Origin: Vibrio sp. 14G-20
GTDB taxonomy: Bacteria > Pseudomonadota > Gammaproteobacteria > Enterobacterales > Vibrionaceae
Direction of reading: 5' to 3'
Length of the DNA: 63,574 bases
NCBI RefSeq assembly: GCF_026241515.1
Contig: NZ_JAPHPW010000025.1
Coordinates: 1 to 63,574, forward strand
A program made the translations under genes and the position numbers. Below are positions 17,778-26,214 of the stretch, one piece after another; position 1 is the stretch's first letter; every line of letters begins with the position of its first letter. The notes under the pieces were generated by a model that had not been told where the DNA came from, searched no databases, and was given only the letters and a program-made list of their open reading frames with translations.

Positions 17778-18584
17778 ATGAGCCAAACACCCAAAGCCAT
17801 CGGTTCAACGTCAAATGCCATTACCTTGGACATTCATCTGAGACCTGCTGTCGTGGTTCCCAAATCATATTCGAATAGGTTTGTTATCGATTGGCACTTC
17901 CACCGTTATCATCAATTAGTATGCGCACGCAGTGGTGTCATGGCGGTAGAAACAGAAAATGACTTGTGGTTGATTCCACCACAACGTGCGGTTTGGGTTC
18001 CCGCTTATCAAAAACATAAGGTTTACATGTATGGCGATGCCGAGATGAAGAACCTCTACCTGCATCAAGACATAGACCTCGACTTACCCAGTGAAAGTTG
18101 TGTACTCAACATATCAGCCATGCTGAAGGAGATCATCAATCACCTTTCTGAGTATGCCGAACAGGAAGATCAAGATCTCTTCAGCCAGCCTTATCGAAAC
18201 TTGGTACAAGTGGTATTAGATCAACTGAAAGTCGCACCGCAAGCCTCTGTGAATATTCCGATCCCTTCCGATAAACGGTTAGTGCCGATCTGCGAGGCGA
18301 TCTTAGAAGATCCGGCAAGCAATCAATCATTGAAGGAGTGGGCTGAGCGAGCCAACGTCAGCAGTCGAACACTGAGTCGTATGTTTAGAAGTGATTTAGG
18401 GATGTCATTTATCGATTATCGACAGCAAGCTAGATTGTTTAGCGCGTTGAAATTACTGGCAAATAATCAACCCGTTACGACCGTTGCTTTAAGCTGTGGT
18501 TTTTCCAGTTTAAGTGCGTTCAATCAGCTATTTAAACTCAACTTCGGGGTCACTCCGGGTAAGTTTTTCAGTGACCCTTTGTAG
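17778..18584 (+). CDS. AraC family regulator, cupin N-domain (NimR-like)
   Basis: 268 residues. The N-terminal 130 residues form a cupin-like ligand domain (WHFHRYHQLVCARSG, IPPQRAVWVPA), as in NimR/YeaM-like regulators. The C-terminal 95 residues hold two helix-turn-helix units (SLKEWAERANVSSRTLSRMF and VTTVALSCGFSSLSAFNQLF). Such proteins usually control one adjacent MFS exporter; here the divergent MFS gene appears truncated, leaving the regulator possibly without its target. Ligand unknown. Confidence 0.9.
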   Translation: MSQTPKAIGSTSNAITLDIHLRPAVVVPKSYSNRFVIDWHFHRYHQLVCARSGVMAVETENDLWLIPPQRAVWVPAYQKHKVYMYGDAEMKNLYLHQDIDLDLPSESCVLNISAMLKEIINHLSEYAEQEDQDLFSQPYRNLVQVVLDQLKVAPQASVNIPIPSDKRLVPICEAILEDPASNQSLKEWAERANVSSRTLSRMFRSDLGMSFIDYRQQARLFSALKLLANNQPVTTVALSCGFSSLSAFNQLFKLNFGVTPGKFFSDPL

Positions 18585-18606
18585 AGTACATAGTAATAAC
18601 AGACAC

Positions 18607-18629
18607 AAAAAAGACGCCGATTACGGCGC
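18607..18629 (-). terminator. Terminator for the nhaC-like gene
   Basis: On the minus strand GCGCCG-TAAT-CGGCGT is followed by C and six T. It lies 24 bp past the antiporter stop and 23 bp past the converging AraC stop, so it may serve both. Confidence 0.75.
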
Positions 18630-18652
18630 CTTCTTATAGATACGAGGTCTCG

Positions 18653-20011
18653 TTATGCAGTTGCAGTTTGACGAGCTGGATGTTTGATAAACACAGCAAC
18701 CACAGCCACAATAGCCAGTGCAAAACAGTAGTACGAGTTAGAAACAATCTCTAGTGGCGATAGGTTGAATACCGAACCTAATAGCAACACCTGCGCACCG
18801 TAAGGCAACACACCTTGAATCACACAAGAGAAGATATCCAACAAGCTTGCTGAGCGACGCGGAGACACGTTGTTCTCTTCCGCTAGTTGGCGAGCCACAC
18901 TACCAGATACAATGATCGCTACCGTGTTGTTTGCAGTACACATGTTAACCATAGACACCAAGCCAGCAATACCTAGCTCACTCGCACGACCATTCGCTTG
19001 CTTAGAGTGTGAAGAACCAAACGCACGAATCACACCGCTTACCAGGTTAGTCAGGAACGCAAGTCCGCCTTGGCGACGCATCAGCTCACTCAAACCACCA
19101 ATCAGCATCGACAGTAGGAAGATTTCCTGCATATTTCCGAAGCCTGCATAGATATCTTGAGCGTAATCCGTCAAACCATAGTTCTCAACAGAACCTAGGC
19201 TCACACCACCCGCTAGCAGGATACCGATTGTTAGCACAACGAACACATTCATGCCCGAAACTGCAAGAATCAAAATAGTGATGTATGGCAGAACTTTCAG
19301 CCACTCAATTGGACCGGTTTCAGGAACCTGCGTTGCTGTGCTGTTGAAAGCAAAGATAACAATCGCAATCAATGCCGCAGGAAGTGCAATACGGATGTTC
19401 TCTTTAAATTTATCTCTCATCTCACAGCCTTGCGAACGTGTCGCGGCAATCGTGGTATCAGAGATGATAGAAAGGTTGTCACCAAACATCGCACCACTTA
19501 AAACAACACCGGCTGTTAGTGGAATGCTCATGCCTGCTGAATCTGCAATGCCTAATGCAACTGGCGCTACCGCGGCGATAGTACCCATAGAAGTACCCAT
19601 TGCTGTCGCGATGAAAGCTGAAATCAGAAAGATACCCGGTAGAATCATGCTTGTCGGAATCGCAGATAGACCAAGATTTACTGTCGCATCAACGCCGCCA
19701 GAGGCTTTAGCCACGGCCGCAAAAGCACCCGCCAATAGGTAGATCATACACATTGCGATAATGTCTTTGTGACCGACTCCACCCAAGAATTGTTCGATAG
19801 CACGGTTCAATTTATCTTTGCTTAGCAACAACGCCAGCATCACAGCAGGCAAAGCCGCAATCGGAGCTGGAAGCTGATAGAACGCAAAATCGACACCTTG
19901 CAGTGACAAGTACGTACCTACGCCAATAAACAGCGCAAGGAACACGATCAGAGGGATAAGCGCCACTGCCGAAGGGGCAATTACCGCATTAGAATTTTTC
20001 GAATTGGACAT
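18653..20011 (-). CDS. NhaC-family Na+/H+ antiporter
   Basis: 452 residues from ATG 20011; an upstream TTG (20026) would add five residues but has no ribosome site. There are about 11 helices. Family blocks are LLAGAFAAVAKASGGVDATV, FIATAMGTSMGTIAAVAPVA, FGDNLSIISDTTIAATRSQG and VNMCTANNTVAIIVSGSVA, the NhaC-type signature with conserved Asp and Thr residues in the ion path. It is an inner-membrane antiporter for Na+/H+, or in related proteins malate/lactate or arginine-type exchange. Monocistronic, terminator at 18607-18629. Confidence 0.88.
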   Translation of the reverse strand: MSNSKNSNAVIAPSAVALIPLIVFLALFIGVGTYLSLQGVDFAFYQLPAPIAALPAVMLALLLSKDKLNRAIEQFLGGVGHKDIIAMCMIYLLAGAFAAVAKASGGVDATVNLGLSAIPTSMILPGIFLISAFIATAMGTSMGTIAAVAPVALGIADSAGMSIPLTAGVVLSGAMFGDNLSIISDTTIAATRSQGCEMRDKFKENIRIALPAALIAIVIFAFNSTATQVPETGPIEWLKVLPYITILILAVSGMNVFVVLTIGILLAGGVSLGSVENYGLTDYAQDIYAGFGNMQEIFLLSMLIGGLSELMRRQGGLAFLTNLVSGVIRAFGSSHSKQANGRASELGIAGLVSMVNMCTANNTVAIIVSGSVARQLAEENNVSPRRSASLLDIFSCVIQGVLPYGAQVLLLGSVFNLSPLEIVSNSYYCFALAIVAVVAVFIKHPARQTATA

Positions 20012-20140
20012 GGAACGACAACACAATAGAACAGGAAGGTGAGCAGACTAATGTCACACTTAAGGCTTGTCAACGTCTAGACGTCTAAACGCCCAATTTA
20101 ATGCAAAGTAATAAGCACACCATTGAACATCACATTATAG

Positions 20141-20174
20141 AAAAGGCTATTTACTCACCAGTAAATAGCCTTTT
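20141..20174. terminator. Strong 15-bp hairpin, bidirectional terminator
   Basis: AAAAGGCTATTTACT and AGTAAATAGCCTTTT are perfect complements around the loop CACC. It would end the minus-strand hydratase transcript and block read-through in the other direction. Confidence 0.8.
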
Positions 20175-20228
20175 GAGAACAGATTGCTTCTCGAGAACCG
20201 ATAGCTTTCCGAGAACAGATAGCGTTTA
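20175..20228. repeat. Three imperfect 18-bp tandem repeats
   Basis: Units start with GAGAAC at 20175, 20193 and 20211 and follow the pattern GAGAAC-AGATAGCTTTCC with a few changes. They abut the terminator hairpin and lie in the 3' region of the hydratase gene, just past the extension frame described at 20237. Confidence 0.7.
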
Positions 20229-20283
20229 TGCAGAAGCTAGCTTTGCTTGCTTAGTGCTTTTGCTAATTTAGCTTTTTTCTTGC

Positions 20284-21048
20284 TTAGTTTTTTTGTTGGA
20301 ACGTCACTTGGTATTCACCAATGCCTTCGTAGTGGAAGGTCGTTGGCTTATCGAAGCCCATTTCCACGATACCGCAGTATGAACCCGTGATGATTGCTTC
20401 ACCCGCTTGGAAATCAACGCCACGACGAGTCATGTAGTTGATCAGCCAGTAGATAGGGCTTGGTGGTAATGTATTTGGGTGCTTACCTGCGAATGCTTGA
20501 ACTTGTTCGCCTTGGGTCACTTCGATATTGATCTCAGCAGAAGTGAACGCTTTTTCACGGTCAATCTCTGGGCCAATGAACAAACCTTGGTTTACTAGGC
20601 CGTCAGCAAGCTTTTCGTAGAACTCTGCACCGCTGTCATCAGCAAAACGAGACTGCATCAACTCAAGTGCCATGTGGCAAGAACCGATAGCATCGTTGAT
20701 TTGCTCTTCGCTGTAACCTTCTTGGTTTGCAGGCAGGCTCTTAGCAAGTGTAAATGCAATTTCAGGCTCAACACGAACTACGTCGTTGTCAGCAAACAGT
20801 TCGCAAACTTCACCTTGTTGAACGCTACCTGAAAAGATAGGTGCAACAACAAACTTGTCTTCAGCCAGAGGAAGTAAACACTTCCAACCACCGACTTTGT
20901 CGCTCTTGAGATCGATCATTGATGATTGGATCTTTAGCGCATCTTCCAAGTTGTTCGGACGGTATTGTTCGTTCAATCTTGGTGCTTTGGTTCCCGCAAC
21001 GCGGCGACTCAGCAGTTCTTCAGCCGCTTGCTTAAATACATTTGTCAT
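20284..21048 (-). CDS. 2-keto-4-pentenoate hydratase-like enzyme
   Basis: 254 residues, fumarylacetoacetase-like fold. VGGWKCLLP, the metal-binding VEPEIAF (Glu-x-Glu), IGSCHMALELMQSRF and ITGSYCG follow MhpD-type hydratases, which add water to 2-hydroxypenta-2,4-dienoate in meta-cleavage pathways. No other aromatic-degradation gene is near, so the true substrate is open. The final codons read CAA CAA AAA AAC TAA, a canonical A AAA AAC slippery heptamer right before the stop. In the -1 frame the ORF continues to a TAG at 20237, adding a Lys/Ala-rich tail that begins KLSKKKAKLAKALSKQS. A clear promoter was not seen. Confidence 0.87.
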   Translation of the reverse strand: MTNVFKQAAEELLSRRVAGTKAPRLNEQYRPNNLEDALKIQSSMIDLKSDKVGGWKCLLPLAEDKFVVAPIFSGSVQQGEVCELFADNDVVRVEPEIAFTLAKSLPANQEGYSEEQINDAIGSCHMALELMQSRFADDSGAEFYEKLADGLVNQGLFIGPEIDREKAFTSAEINIEVTQGEQVQAFAGKHPNTLPPSPIYWLINYMTRRGVDFQAGEAIITGSYCGIVEMGFDKPTTFHYEGIGEYQVTFQQKN

Positions 21049-21192
21049 ATAATACCACCTTTAGTTTTATGACCCGTATAATATCGGATTTATTAAAGCT
21101 TGAATAGACAATTCAACAACGATGAAGCACCGAAAATTCAGACATCAATTTTCGCATATTCTAGAAGCAAACAACTGAAACTATTTTGATTT

Positions 21193-21354
21193 ATACCAAT
21201 CACAGTAAGTAAGTGTTCAGAAATAGCGCCGGAAAAAGGTTTGAGAACAAGGCATCATTTTTTGATAAGTAGTTATTCTACAATCAAAAATTATAACGCA
21301 GTTATCGAGCGTTTTAACCAGCTAGGCTGACCAGTTATTTACTACGATTGGTAT
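21193..21354. mobile_element. MITE-like palindromic repeat, 162 bp
   Basis: Ends are ATACCAATC (21193-21201) and GATTGGTAT (21346-21354); the first 20 bases of the two ends match at 16 positions when inverted. There is no ORF inside. Non-autonomous repeats with ATACCAATC ends are widespread between genes in Vibrio and relatives, from memory. It lies between the hydratase and DUF3861 genes. Confidence 0.7.
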
Positions 21355-21417
21355 TAGATATAAAAAAAGCCAGTAAGTTCGTTACTGGCTTTTCGATGTA
21401 TCACTGATGTTCAGGCT

Positions 21418-21723
21418 TTACTGCCCTTTCAACGTCTTCTTCAAATTCTGCATGAAGTTTCTGAAATGAGGCATGAAATCAACAAACAGAGGGTGTTTTC
21501 TATCTTGCATCATCAATGGACCTAGCAAGCGAATACTCACCCCTAGTCGTGCTGCTGATTGCTCGTCTAAGCCGCTGTCTTGTTTGATCTTCTCAACAAT
21601 CGCGAACATATTTTCTCTGTCTTCAATTTCAAACTGCATGGTTTGAAGTTCACGATCTTCTTTGATGTTCACTTCTTCGATAGTGATACGGTAGTTATTG
21701 TGTTTGCCTGTGAATGCTTTCAT
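21418..21723 (-). CDS. DUF3861-like small protein
   Basis: 101 residues, soluble. The opening NYRITIEEVNIKED and the block ARLGVSIRLLGPLMMQDRKHPLF fit DUF3861 proteins, whose function is unknown. A GGAG site precedes the ATG. The upstream DUF2798 gene ends 34 bp away on the same strand, so the two likely form an operon under the MarR operators at 22283-22330. Confidence 0.75.
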   Translation of the reverse strand: MKAFTGKHNNYRITIEEVNIKEDRELQTMQFEIEDRENMFAIVEKIKQDSGLDEQSAARLGVSIRLLGPLMMQDRKHPLFVDFMPHFRNFMQNLKKTLKGQ

Positions 21724-21757
21724 GTGGATCTCCTAAAATGCTTAAAAAGTGTTTTGG

Positions 21758-22249
21758 TTAGCTCTTCATGAATCGTTCGAGCTTAGGTTTAACCGTCATC
21801 GACATCACGACCATGATCGCAAGGCCAATGGGAAGTGCGGCAATAAATCCATTAAACCATCCACTGGTAAACGCCGATGTATCCGAAAATCCGATGTTAT
21901 TTGCCGCTGTTACAAACGCCATGATCGACTCCATGATAAAAGCCATAATCAATCCCACGATTAGGTTGCGAGCTTTCTCGCCGTAATTAGGTAATACCTT
22001 GGCGACCAACTTAGTCACCAAAGTCATCATTACCATGCCAATTGGCATCATAATCACGACAACTAGAGCTAACGAAGAGAGCCAGTTGCCGATGAATGCC
22101 TCACCAAATCCGACATTCATGTAGGTCATCACGGCCGTTAAGCTGCCGCCGATGGTTAGCATTAAGCTCATCATGACCATAATTTTGTATAAAACGGGTG
22201 TGCCTTTTTGCTCAGGAAGAGTTGGCGTTAGTGCTGCTTGAATCGTCAT
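21758..22249 (-). CDS. DUF2798 membrane protein
   Basis: 163 residues from ATG 22249, chosen because CAGGAAAT lies eight bases upstream; an upstream TTG would add 10 residues. There are four hydrophobic helices in two similar halves (LYKIMVMMSLMLTIGGSLTA; NLIVGLIMAFIMESIMAFVT), typical of DUF2798 inner-membrane proteins of unknown role. It is divergent from a marR gene across two palindromic operators, suggesting inducible expression. Confidence 0.82.
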   Translation of the reverse strand: MTIQAALTPTLPEQKGTPVLYKIMVMMSLMLTIGGSLTAVMTYMNVGFGEAFIGNWLSSLALVVVIMMPIGMVMMTLVTKLVAKVLPNYGEKARNLIVGLIMAFIMESIMAFVTAANNIGFSDTSAFTSGWFNGFIAALPIGLAIMVVMSMTVKPKLERFMKS

Positions 22250-22282
22250 ATCTATTTCCTGCCTTGAATTTACGAACAATTA

Positions 22283-22299
22283 AGTTGATAATGTCAACT
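22283..22299. promoter_or_regulatory. MarR operator site 1
   Basis: AGTTGA-TAATG-TCAACT, perfect 6-bp arms with a 5-bp spacer, in the divergent region between the DUF2798 and marR genes. It shares the GTTGA/TCAAC core with site 2. Confidence 0.65.
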
Positions 22300-22307
22300 A
22301 TAAATAT

Positions 22308-22330
22308 AGTAGTTGATGTTGTCAACTACT
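22308..22330. promoter_or_regulatory. MarR operator site 2
   Basis: AGTAGTTGA-TGTTG-TCAACTACT, perfect 9-bp arms with a 5-bp spacer, ending 16 bp before the marR ATG. Two copies of one palindrome between divergent genes is the usual design for a MarR dimer repressing both directions. Confidence 0.72.
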
Positions 22331-22346
22331 TTTCTGAGGATCGTTT

Positions 22347-22781
22347 ATGTCTGATAACACATCGCTAGAATCCATCTTTCGCTTAGTGCACTCTTTGAAA
22401 CGTCAAATGAGCGAACAGATTGAGAGCTTGGATTCTGAGATCGCCCCCATGAACATTCGTGTCATGAAGATCATCACTAAGAAGTCTCCATGTACGGCTA
22501 TCGATATCGCGCACTTCTTAAATCGCGATAAAGCGCAGGTCACGAGATTAGTTAACGCATTGATCAATCAAGAGCTTGTGAAGAAGTCTCCAAATCCAGA
22601 AGACAAGCGTAGCCAGCTTTTGGTTCTGACCGATAAGGGTGAAGAGATCATGGGCAAAGTCTCGAATATTGATCGAGAGATGCTGCAAAGAATGACCAAA
22701 GGCATGGCCGAAGATGAACTAGAACAGTTCCGAAAAGTCGCCAACAAAATGGCTAAGAATCTGGAAAGTTGCTCTAAGTAG
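22347..22781 (+). CDS. MarR family regulator
   Basis: 144 residues. Winged-helix core: PCTAIDIAHFLNRDKAQVTRLV, then ALINQELVKKSPNPEDKRSQLLVLTDKGEEIM, where the D-R-S wing motif of MarR proteins (EDKRSQ) is present. It is expected to be a dimeric repressor of itself and of the divergent DUF2798-DUF3861 pair through the two operators in the intergenic region. The start ATG 22347 follows TGAGGA by about nine bases. Ligand unknown. Confidence 0.92.
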   Translation: MSDNTSLESIFRLVHSLKRQMSEQIESLDSEIAPMNIRVMKIITKKSPCTAIDIAHFLNRDKAQVTRLVNALINQELVKKSPNPEDKRSQLLVLTDKGEEIMGKVSNIDREMLQRMTKGMAEDELEQFRKVANKMAKNLESCSK

Positions 22782-22820
22782 AAGAATCCCTTTCGAACAA
22801 GCCACTCGTTTAAAAAAGCA

Positions 22821-22855
22821 AAAACGCCACCGAATCCTACGATCAGTGGCGTTTT
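22821..22855. terminator. Bidirectional terminator between marR and the MBL gene
   Basis: AAAACGCCAC and GTGGCGTTTT are perfect complements around a 15-base loop, so T-runs follow in both directions. Confidence 0.75.
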
Positions 22856-22931
22856 GTATATAAGCAGGTTTGATACAGATTAGCAGTATGGCGGCATCAG
22901 ATTAGATAGCAGTTCGAATTAGGTAACAGCT

Positions 22932-23993
22932 CTAATTCGATGCCAGTTTCCACCAGGCTTGAACAGGTACTGGTTCTGAAATAACGAGTCTCTCACCCAT
23001 CACAGGGCTTACCATCTGTACATCTCGTTTTTTACTTATCGCTAAAGCTTGTTCCATTGGGTCTTGCCAGTCGTGCATAGAAAGATCGAACGTACTGTTG
23101 TGGATTGGCATCATCACCTTGCCTTGAAGGTCGATGTGCGCTTGAACGCTCTGCTCTGGGAACATATGAATATCTGCCCAAAGCGAGTTGTACGCGCCCG
23201 TTTCTACCATGGTTAAATCAAACGGCCCGAAACGCTCACCAATCTCTTTAAAGCCATTGAAGTAACCAGAGTCACCACTAAAGAATACTTTCTTATCTGA
23301 AGCGTTAATCACCCAGCTACCCCATAGGGTTTGGTCACGGTCAAGTAAGCCACGGCCAGAGAAGTGCTGTGTCGGCGTCAAAGTAAACTCGATATCTGAG
23401 GCTGTTGCTGATTCCCACCAGTTCAACTCAATGATCTTTTCTTTATCCACGCCCCACTTTTCAAGTAGTGATCCAACTCTGAGTGGTACCAAGAATGTCC
23501 CCACTTTGTCGGCTAATACTTTAACCGCACCCTTATCTAAATGGTCGTAATGGTCATGACTAATCACCACCACATCAATATCAGGTAATTCTTGTAGTGA
23601 GATTGGCGTTGGGTGGAAGCGCTTTGGCCCCATCCATTGCACTGGCGATGCGCGATCACTGAACACAGGGTCGGTCATCACTAGCTTGCCATCCAGCTTC
23701 ATCATAACGCTTGAGTGACCTAAGCGGTACGCAACGTCTTCTGTCTCTTCGATCAATTGCTCCGCTGTCATCGGCATTAAAGGCAATGCAGCACGTGGCA
23801 CTGGCTCATTTCTTTCCACAGTTACATACGCTTTCAAGATTGAAAAAATATCAGACATGCCCGATTTGTACTCTAACTCACTGTTAGCAAACTTCTTTGG
23901 AAGCTTATCTAGATTGTCATTTGATTGTGAACCTGTGCTTACGATAGCGACCACGGCAAGTACTCCTAAAATCGGTAATAGATATTTTTTCAT
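22932..23993 (-). CDS. Exported metallo-beta-lactamase-fold hydrolase (NAPE-PLD/UlaG-like)
   Basis: 353 residues with an N-terminal hydrophobic segment (LLPILGVLAVVAIVS), a signal peptide or membrane anchor. The zinc motif SHDHYDHLD is intact, with further ligands in TPTQHFSGRG, FFSGDSGY and PIHNSTFDL. WGSWVI, ETGAYN and HMFPEQSVQ are characteristic of the N-acylphosphatidylethanolamine phospholipase D-like branch, so a periplasmic phosphodiesterase or lipase is plausible. The substrate is unproven. Divergent from the chemoreceptor at 24241. Confidence 0.85.
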   Translation of the reverse strand: MKKYLLPILGVLAVVAIVSTGSQSNDNLDKLPKKFANSELEYKSGMSDIFSILKAYVTVERNEPVPRAALPLMPMTAEQLIEETEDVAYRLGHSSVMMKLDGKLVMTDPVFSDRASPVQWMGPKRFHPTPISLQELPDIDVVVISHDHYDHLDKGAVKVLADKVGTFLVPLRVGSLLEKWGVDKEKIIELNWWESATASDIEFTLTPTQHFSGRGLLDRDQTLWGSWVINASDKKVFFSGDSGYFNGFKEIGERFGPFDLTMVETGAYNSLWADIHMFPEQSVQAHIDLQGKVMMPIHNSTFDLSMHDWQDPMEQALAISKKRDVQMVSPVMGERLVISEPVPVQAWWKLASN

Positions 23994-24240
23994 TGGTATC
24001 TCTTCAACCGTTGGGAAAGACCCAACCCAAAAACTACACTGACTAGTTTACATACCAAAAAACAAAAGTAAACCAGAGAGTGTAATTTTTTTATTCATCG
24101 AATTCAGAAGTGAAACGCTCCGTATTCCGAACACAGGTCAATGTGACCACCTCAAATCTGCACAAATATCACACAGCACTCATTTCTAAGATTCATTTAT
24201 TGACCAAAAAGTCAGGTTTTAATTAACATTGTATTTACAA

Positions 24241-26172
24241 ATGAAATTGAATGTTTTTAGAAGGGAATCTAAATTGCAATTGACTATACGAACCAAAGCG
24301 ATACTGGCGACGATCGTCGCTGCTCTTGCCATTATTAGCGTGATGGGAGTGTATTCATTTCAATCGAGCCGGGCTATTTTGATTGATAGAACCTTCGAGA
24401 GAGAACTACCAGCTTCACTCGGCGAGGTGAGTAATGAAGTCAACCTCAAGTTGGAAACTCCTATTCTTGCCTCAAAGATGATGACGCTTTCGCCTTTAAT
24501 GCAGCAAACCAGACTTTCGGAAGAAGAGCTTCGAACCTATCTCCAATCTGTTAAAAGCGAATTCAACGCAATCAGTGCCTATTACGTTTCCAATGAAGCG
24601 AGCACTTACTTTACCCATAATGGCGTACTAAAAACGATCTCTACCAATGAACAAAGCGACCAATGGTTCTACCGATTCATCGAATCCAATCAGCCATTTG
24701 AGCTCTCTTTGGATATTGATGCAGCCACCGGAATACCAGCACTGTTTGTTAACTATGTGGTCACACGCAATGGTGAACGTATTGGCGTGACAGGTATTGG
24801 CTTAACTCTGGAAAGTATTACCCAACTGATCAGCAACTACAGCGTCGGTGAAAGCGGTATTGTTTTTCTTGTCGATCAACAAGGAATCATCAAGGTTCAC
24901 CCAGATAAAAACCTAATTGGTCAGTCACTGGACACAGTAGGAATAAAAGCTAGCCAATTAATCGGCAGCAAACAAACCGTCGTTCATGAGGCTATCGTCG
25001 AAGGCCAGCCGCAGATCCTTGGCTCAAAAGCGATGCCGGGAATTGGTTGGACTCTGATTACTCAGATTCCCAAACAAGATGTACTAAGTGAATTAAATGG
25101 CTTCAGCCAAACCATCATCTTTATGGCCCTACTCATTGCTGCCATCTATACGCCAATCGCAGCATGGGCGACTAATAAGCTATTACTGCCGTTTGTAGAA
25201 GTGGCCGAACGACTGCAACAGATAGGAAAAGGTGGTGGTGACCTCACCTTTCGCTTAGATGATTCTCGACATGACGAAATTGGACAAATCGCGAAAGGCT
25301 ACAATCAATTCGTGCAATATCTAAGTGACTTACTCAAAGATGTCTCAAACACAGGAGTCCAAATCTCTGAATCTATCCAAGGTGTCGATCATATGGCGCA
25401 GTCGATGGAGCAAGACATCAAACAGCAAACCAGCCAGATAGAGCAAGTTGCAACAGCCATTCATGAAATGGGTGCCAGTTCTGACGAAATCGCACAAAAT
25501 GCCAATGGTGCCGCCGACAGTGCACAACATGCAGCGAGTGCGATTAGCATTGGTCAAAAGTCCGTTTCTGTCACTTCAGAAAGCATCGAGCATATGAACA
25601 AGCAGCTTGATGACACTACGGAAATTATCAATCAACTCGCTCAAGATGCGAACTCCATCGATACCGTGTTAGATGTCATCAACAGTGTTTCTGAACAAAC
25701 CAACTTATTAGCTCTTAATGCGGCGATAGAGGCAGCTCGAGCAGGCGAACAAGGCAGAGGTTTTGCGGTGGTAGCAGATGAAGTAAGAACCCTCGCCTCG
25801 CGGAGCCAAGCGTCGACCGAAGAGATTCGAGGTATTATTGAAAAGCTTCAGCAACGCACTCAACAAGCCGTGACAGCCATCGAGACCAGCACCACTCTTG
25901 GCAGTAATTGTCAGATCGAAGCCTCAAACTCAGAGCAACAACTTTCAAGTATTTCTAATAGTGTCGACGAGATGAATGCCATGAACATGCAGATCGCCTC
26001 TGCGACAGGGCAACAATCCAATGTCATCAACGAGATCTCACCGCACATCTCTGGAATTTCTGAAATAGCCAGAGAGAGCGATAACATGATTGAGAAAACG
26101 GCTCAGGAGTGCCAACACTTACGCGCCAAAGCAATGCATTTGACGAGTTTGGTTTCTCAATTCAAATGCTAG
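24241..26172 (+). CDS. Methyl-accepting chemotaxis protein with Cache sensor
   Basis: 643 residues from ATG 24241; TTG 24229 is an alternative and neither has a clear ribosome site. A first helix near 15-35 precedes a periplasmic double-Cache domain (GIVFLVDQQGIIKVHPDKNL, GIGWTLITQIP), then a second helix near 288-308, HAMP and the methyl-accepting domain. The signalling tip EQTNLLALNAAIEAARAGE is intact, with many Gln/Glu candidate methylation sites. There is no C-terminal CheR-tethering pentapeptide. The ligand is probably an amino acid or small acid, inferred only from the domain class. Confidence 0.95.
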   Translation: MKLNVFRRESKLQLTIRTKAILATIVAALAIISVMGVYSFQSSRAILIDRTFERELPASLGEVSNEVNLKLETPILASKMMTLSPLMQQTRLSEEELRTYLQSVKSEFNAISAYYVSNEASTYFTHNGVLKTISTNEQSDQWFYRFIESNQPFELSLDIDAATGIPALFVNYVVTRNGERIGVTGIGLTLESITQLISNYSVGESGIVFLVDQQGIIKVHPDKNLIGQSLDTVGIKASQLIGSKQTVVHEAIVEGQPQILGSKAMPGIGWTLITQIPKQDVLSELNGFSQTIIFMALLIAAIYTPIAAWATNKLLLPFVEVAERLQQIGKGGGDLTFRLDDSRHDEIGQIAKGYNQFVQYLSDLLKDVSNTGVQISESIQGVDHMAQSMEQDIKQQTSQIEQVATAIHEMGASSDEIAQNANGAADSAQHAASAISIGQKSVSVTSESIEHMNKQLDDTTEIINQLAQDANSIDTVLDVINSVSEQTNLLALNAAIEAARAGEQGRGFAVVADEVRTLASRSQASTEEIRGIIEKLQQRTQQAVTAIETSTTLGSNCQIEASNSEQQLSSISNSVDEMNAMNMQIASATGQQSNVINEISPHISGISEIARESDNMIEKTAQECQHLRAKAMHLTSLVSQFKC

Positions 26173-26214
26173 CTTCAATGAAACACGAAATACGCTGACC
26201 ACTCCCATTCAAGG

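Noticed and set aside
19251..19742. 163-codon plus-strand ORF opposite nhaC
   Set aside because: Low-complexity Ala/Ile composition typical of antisense to membrane helices; no start site support.
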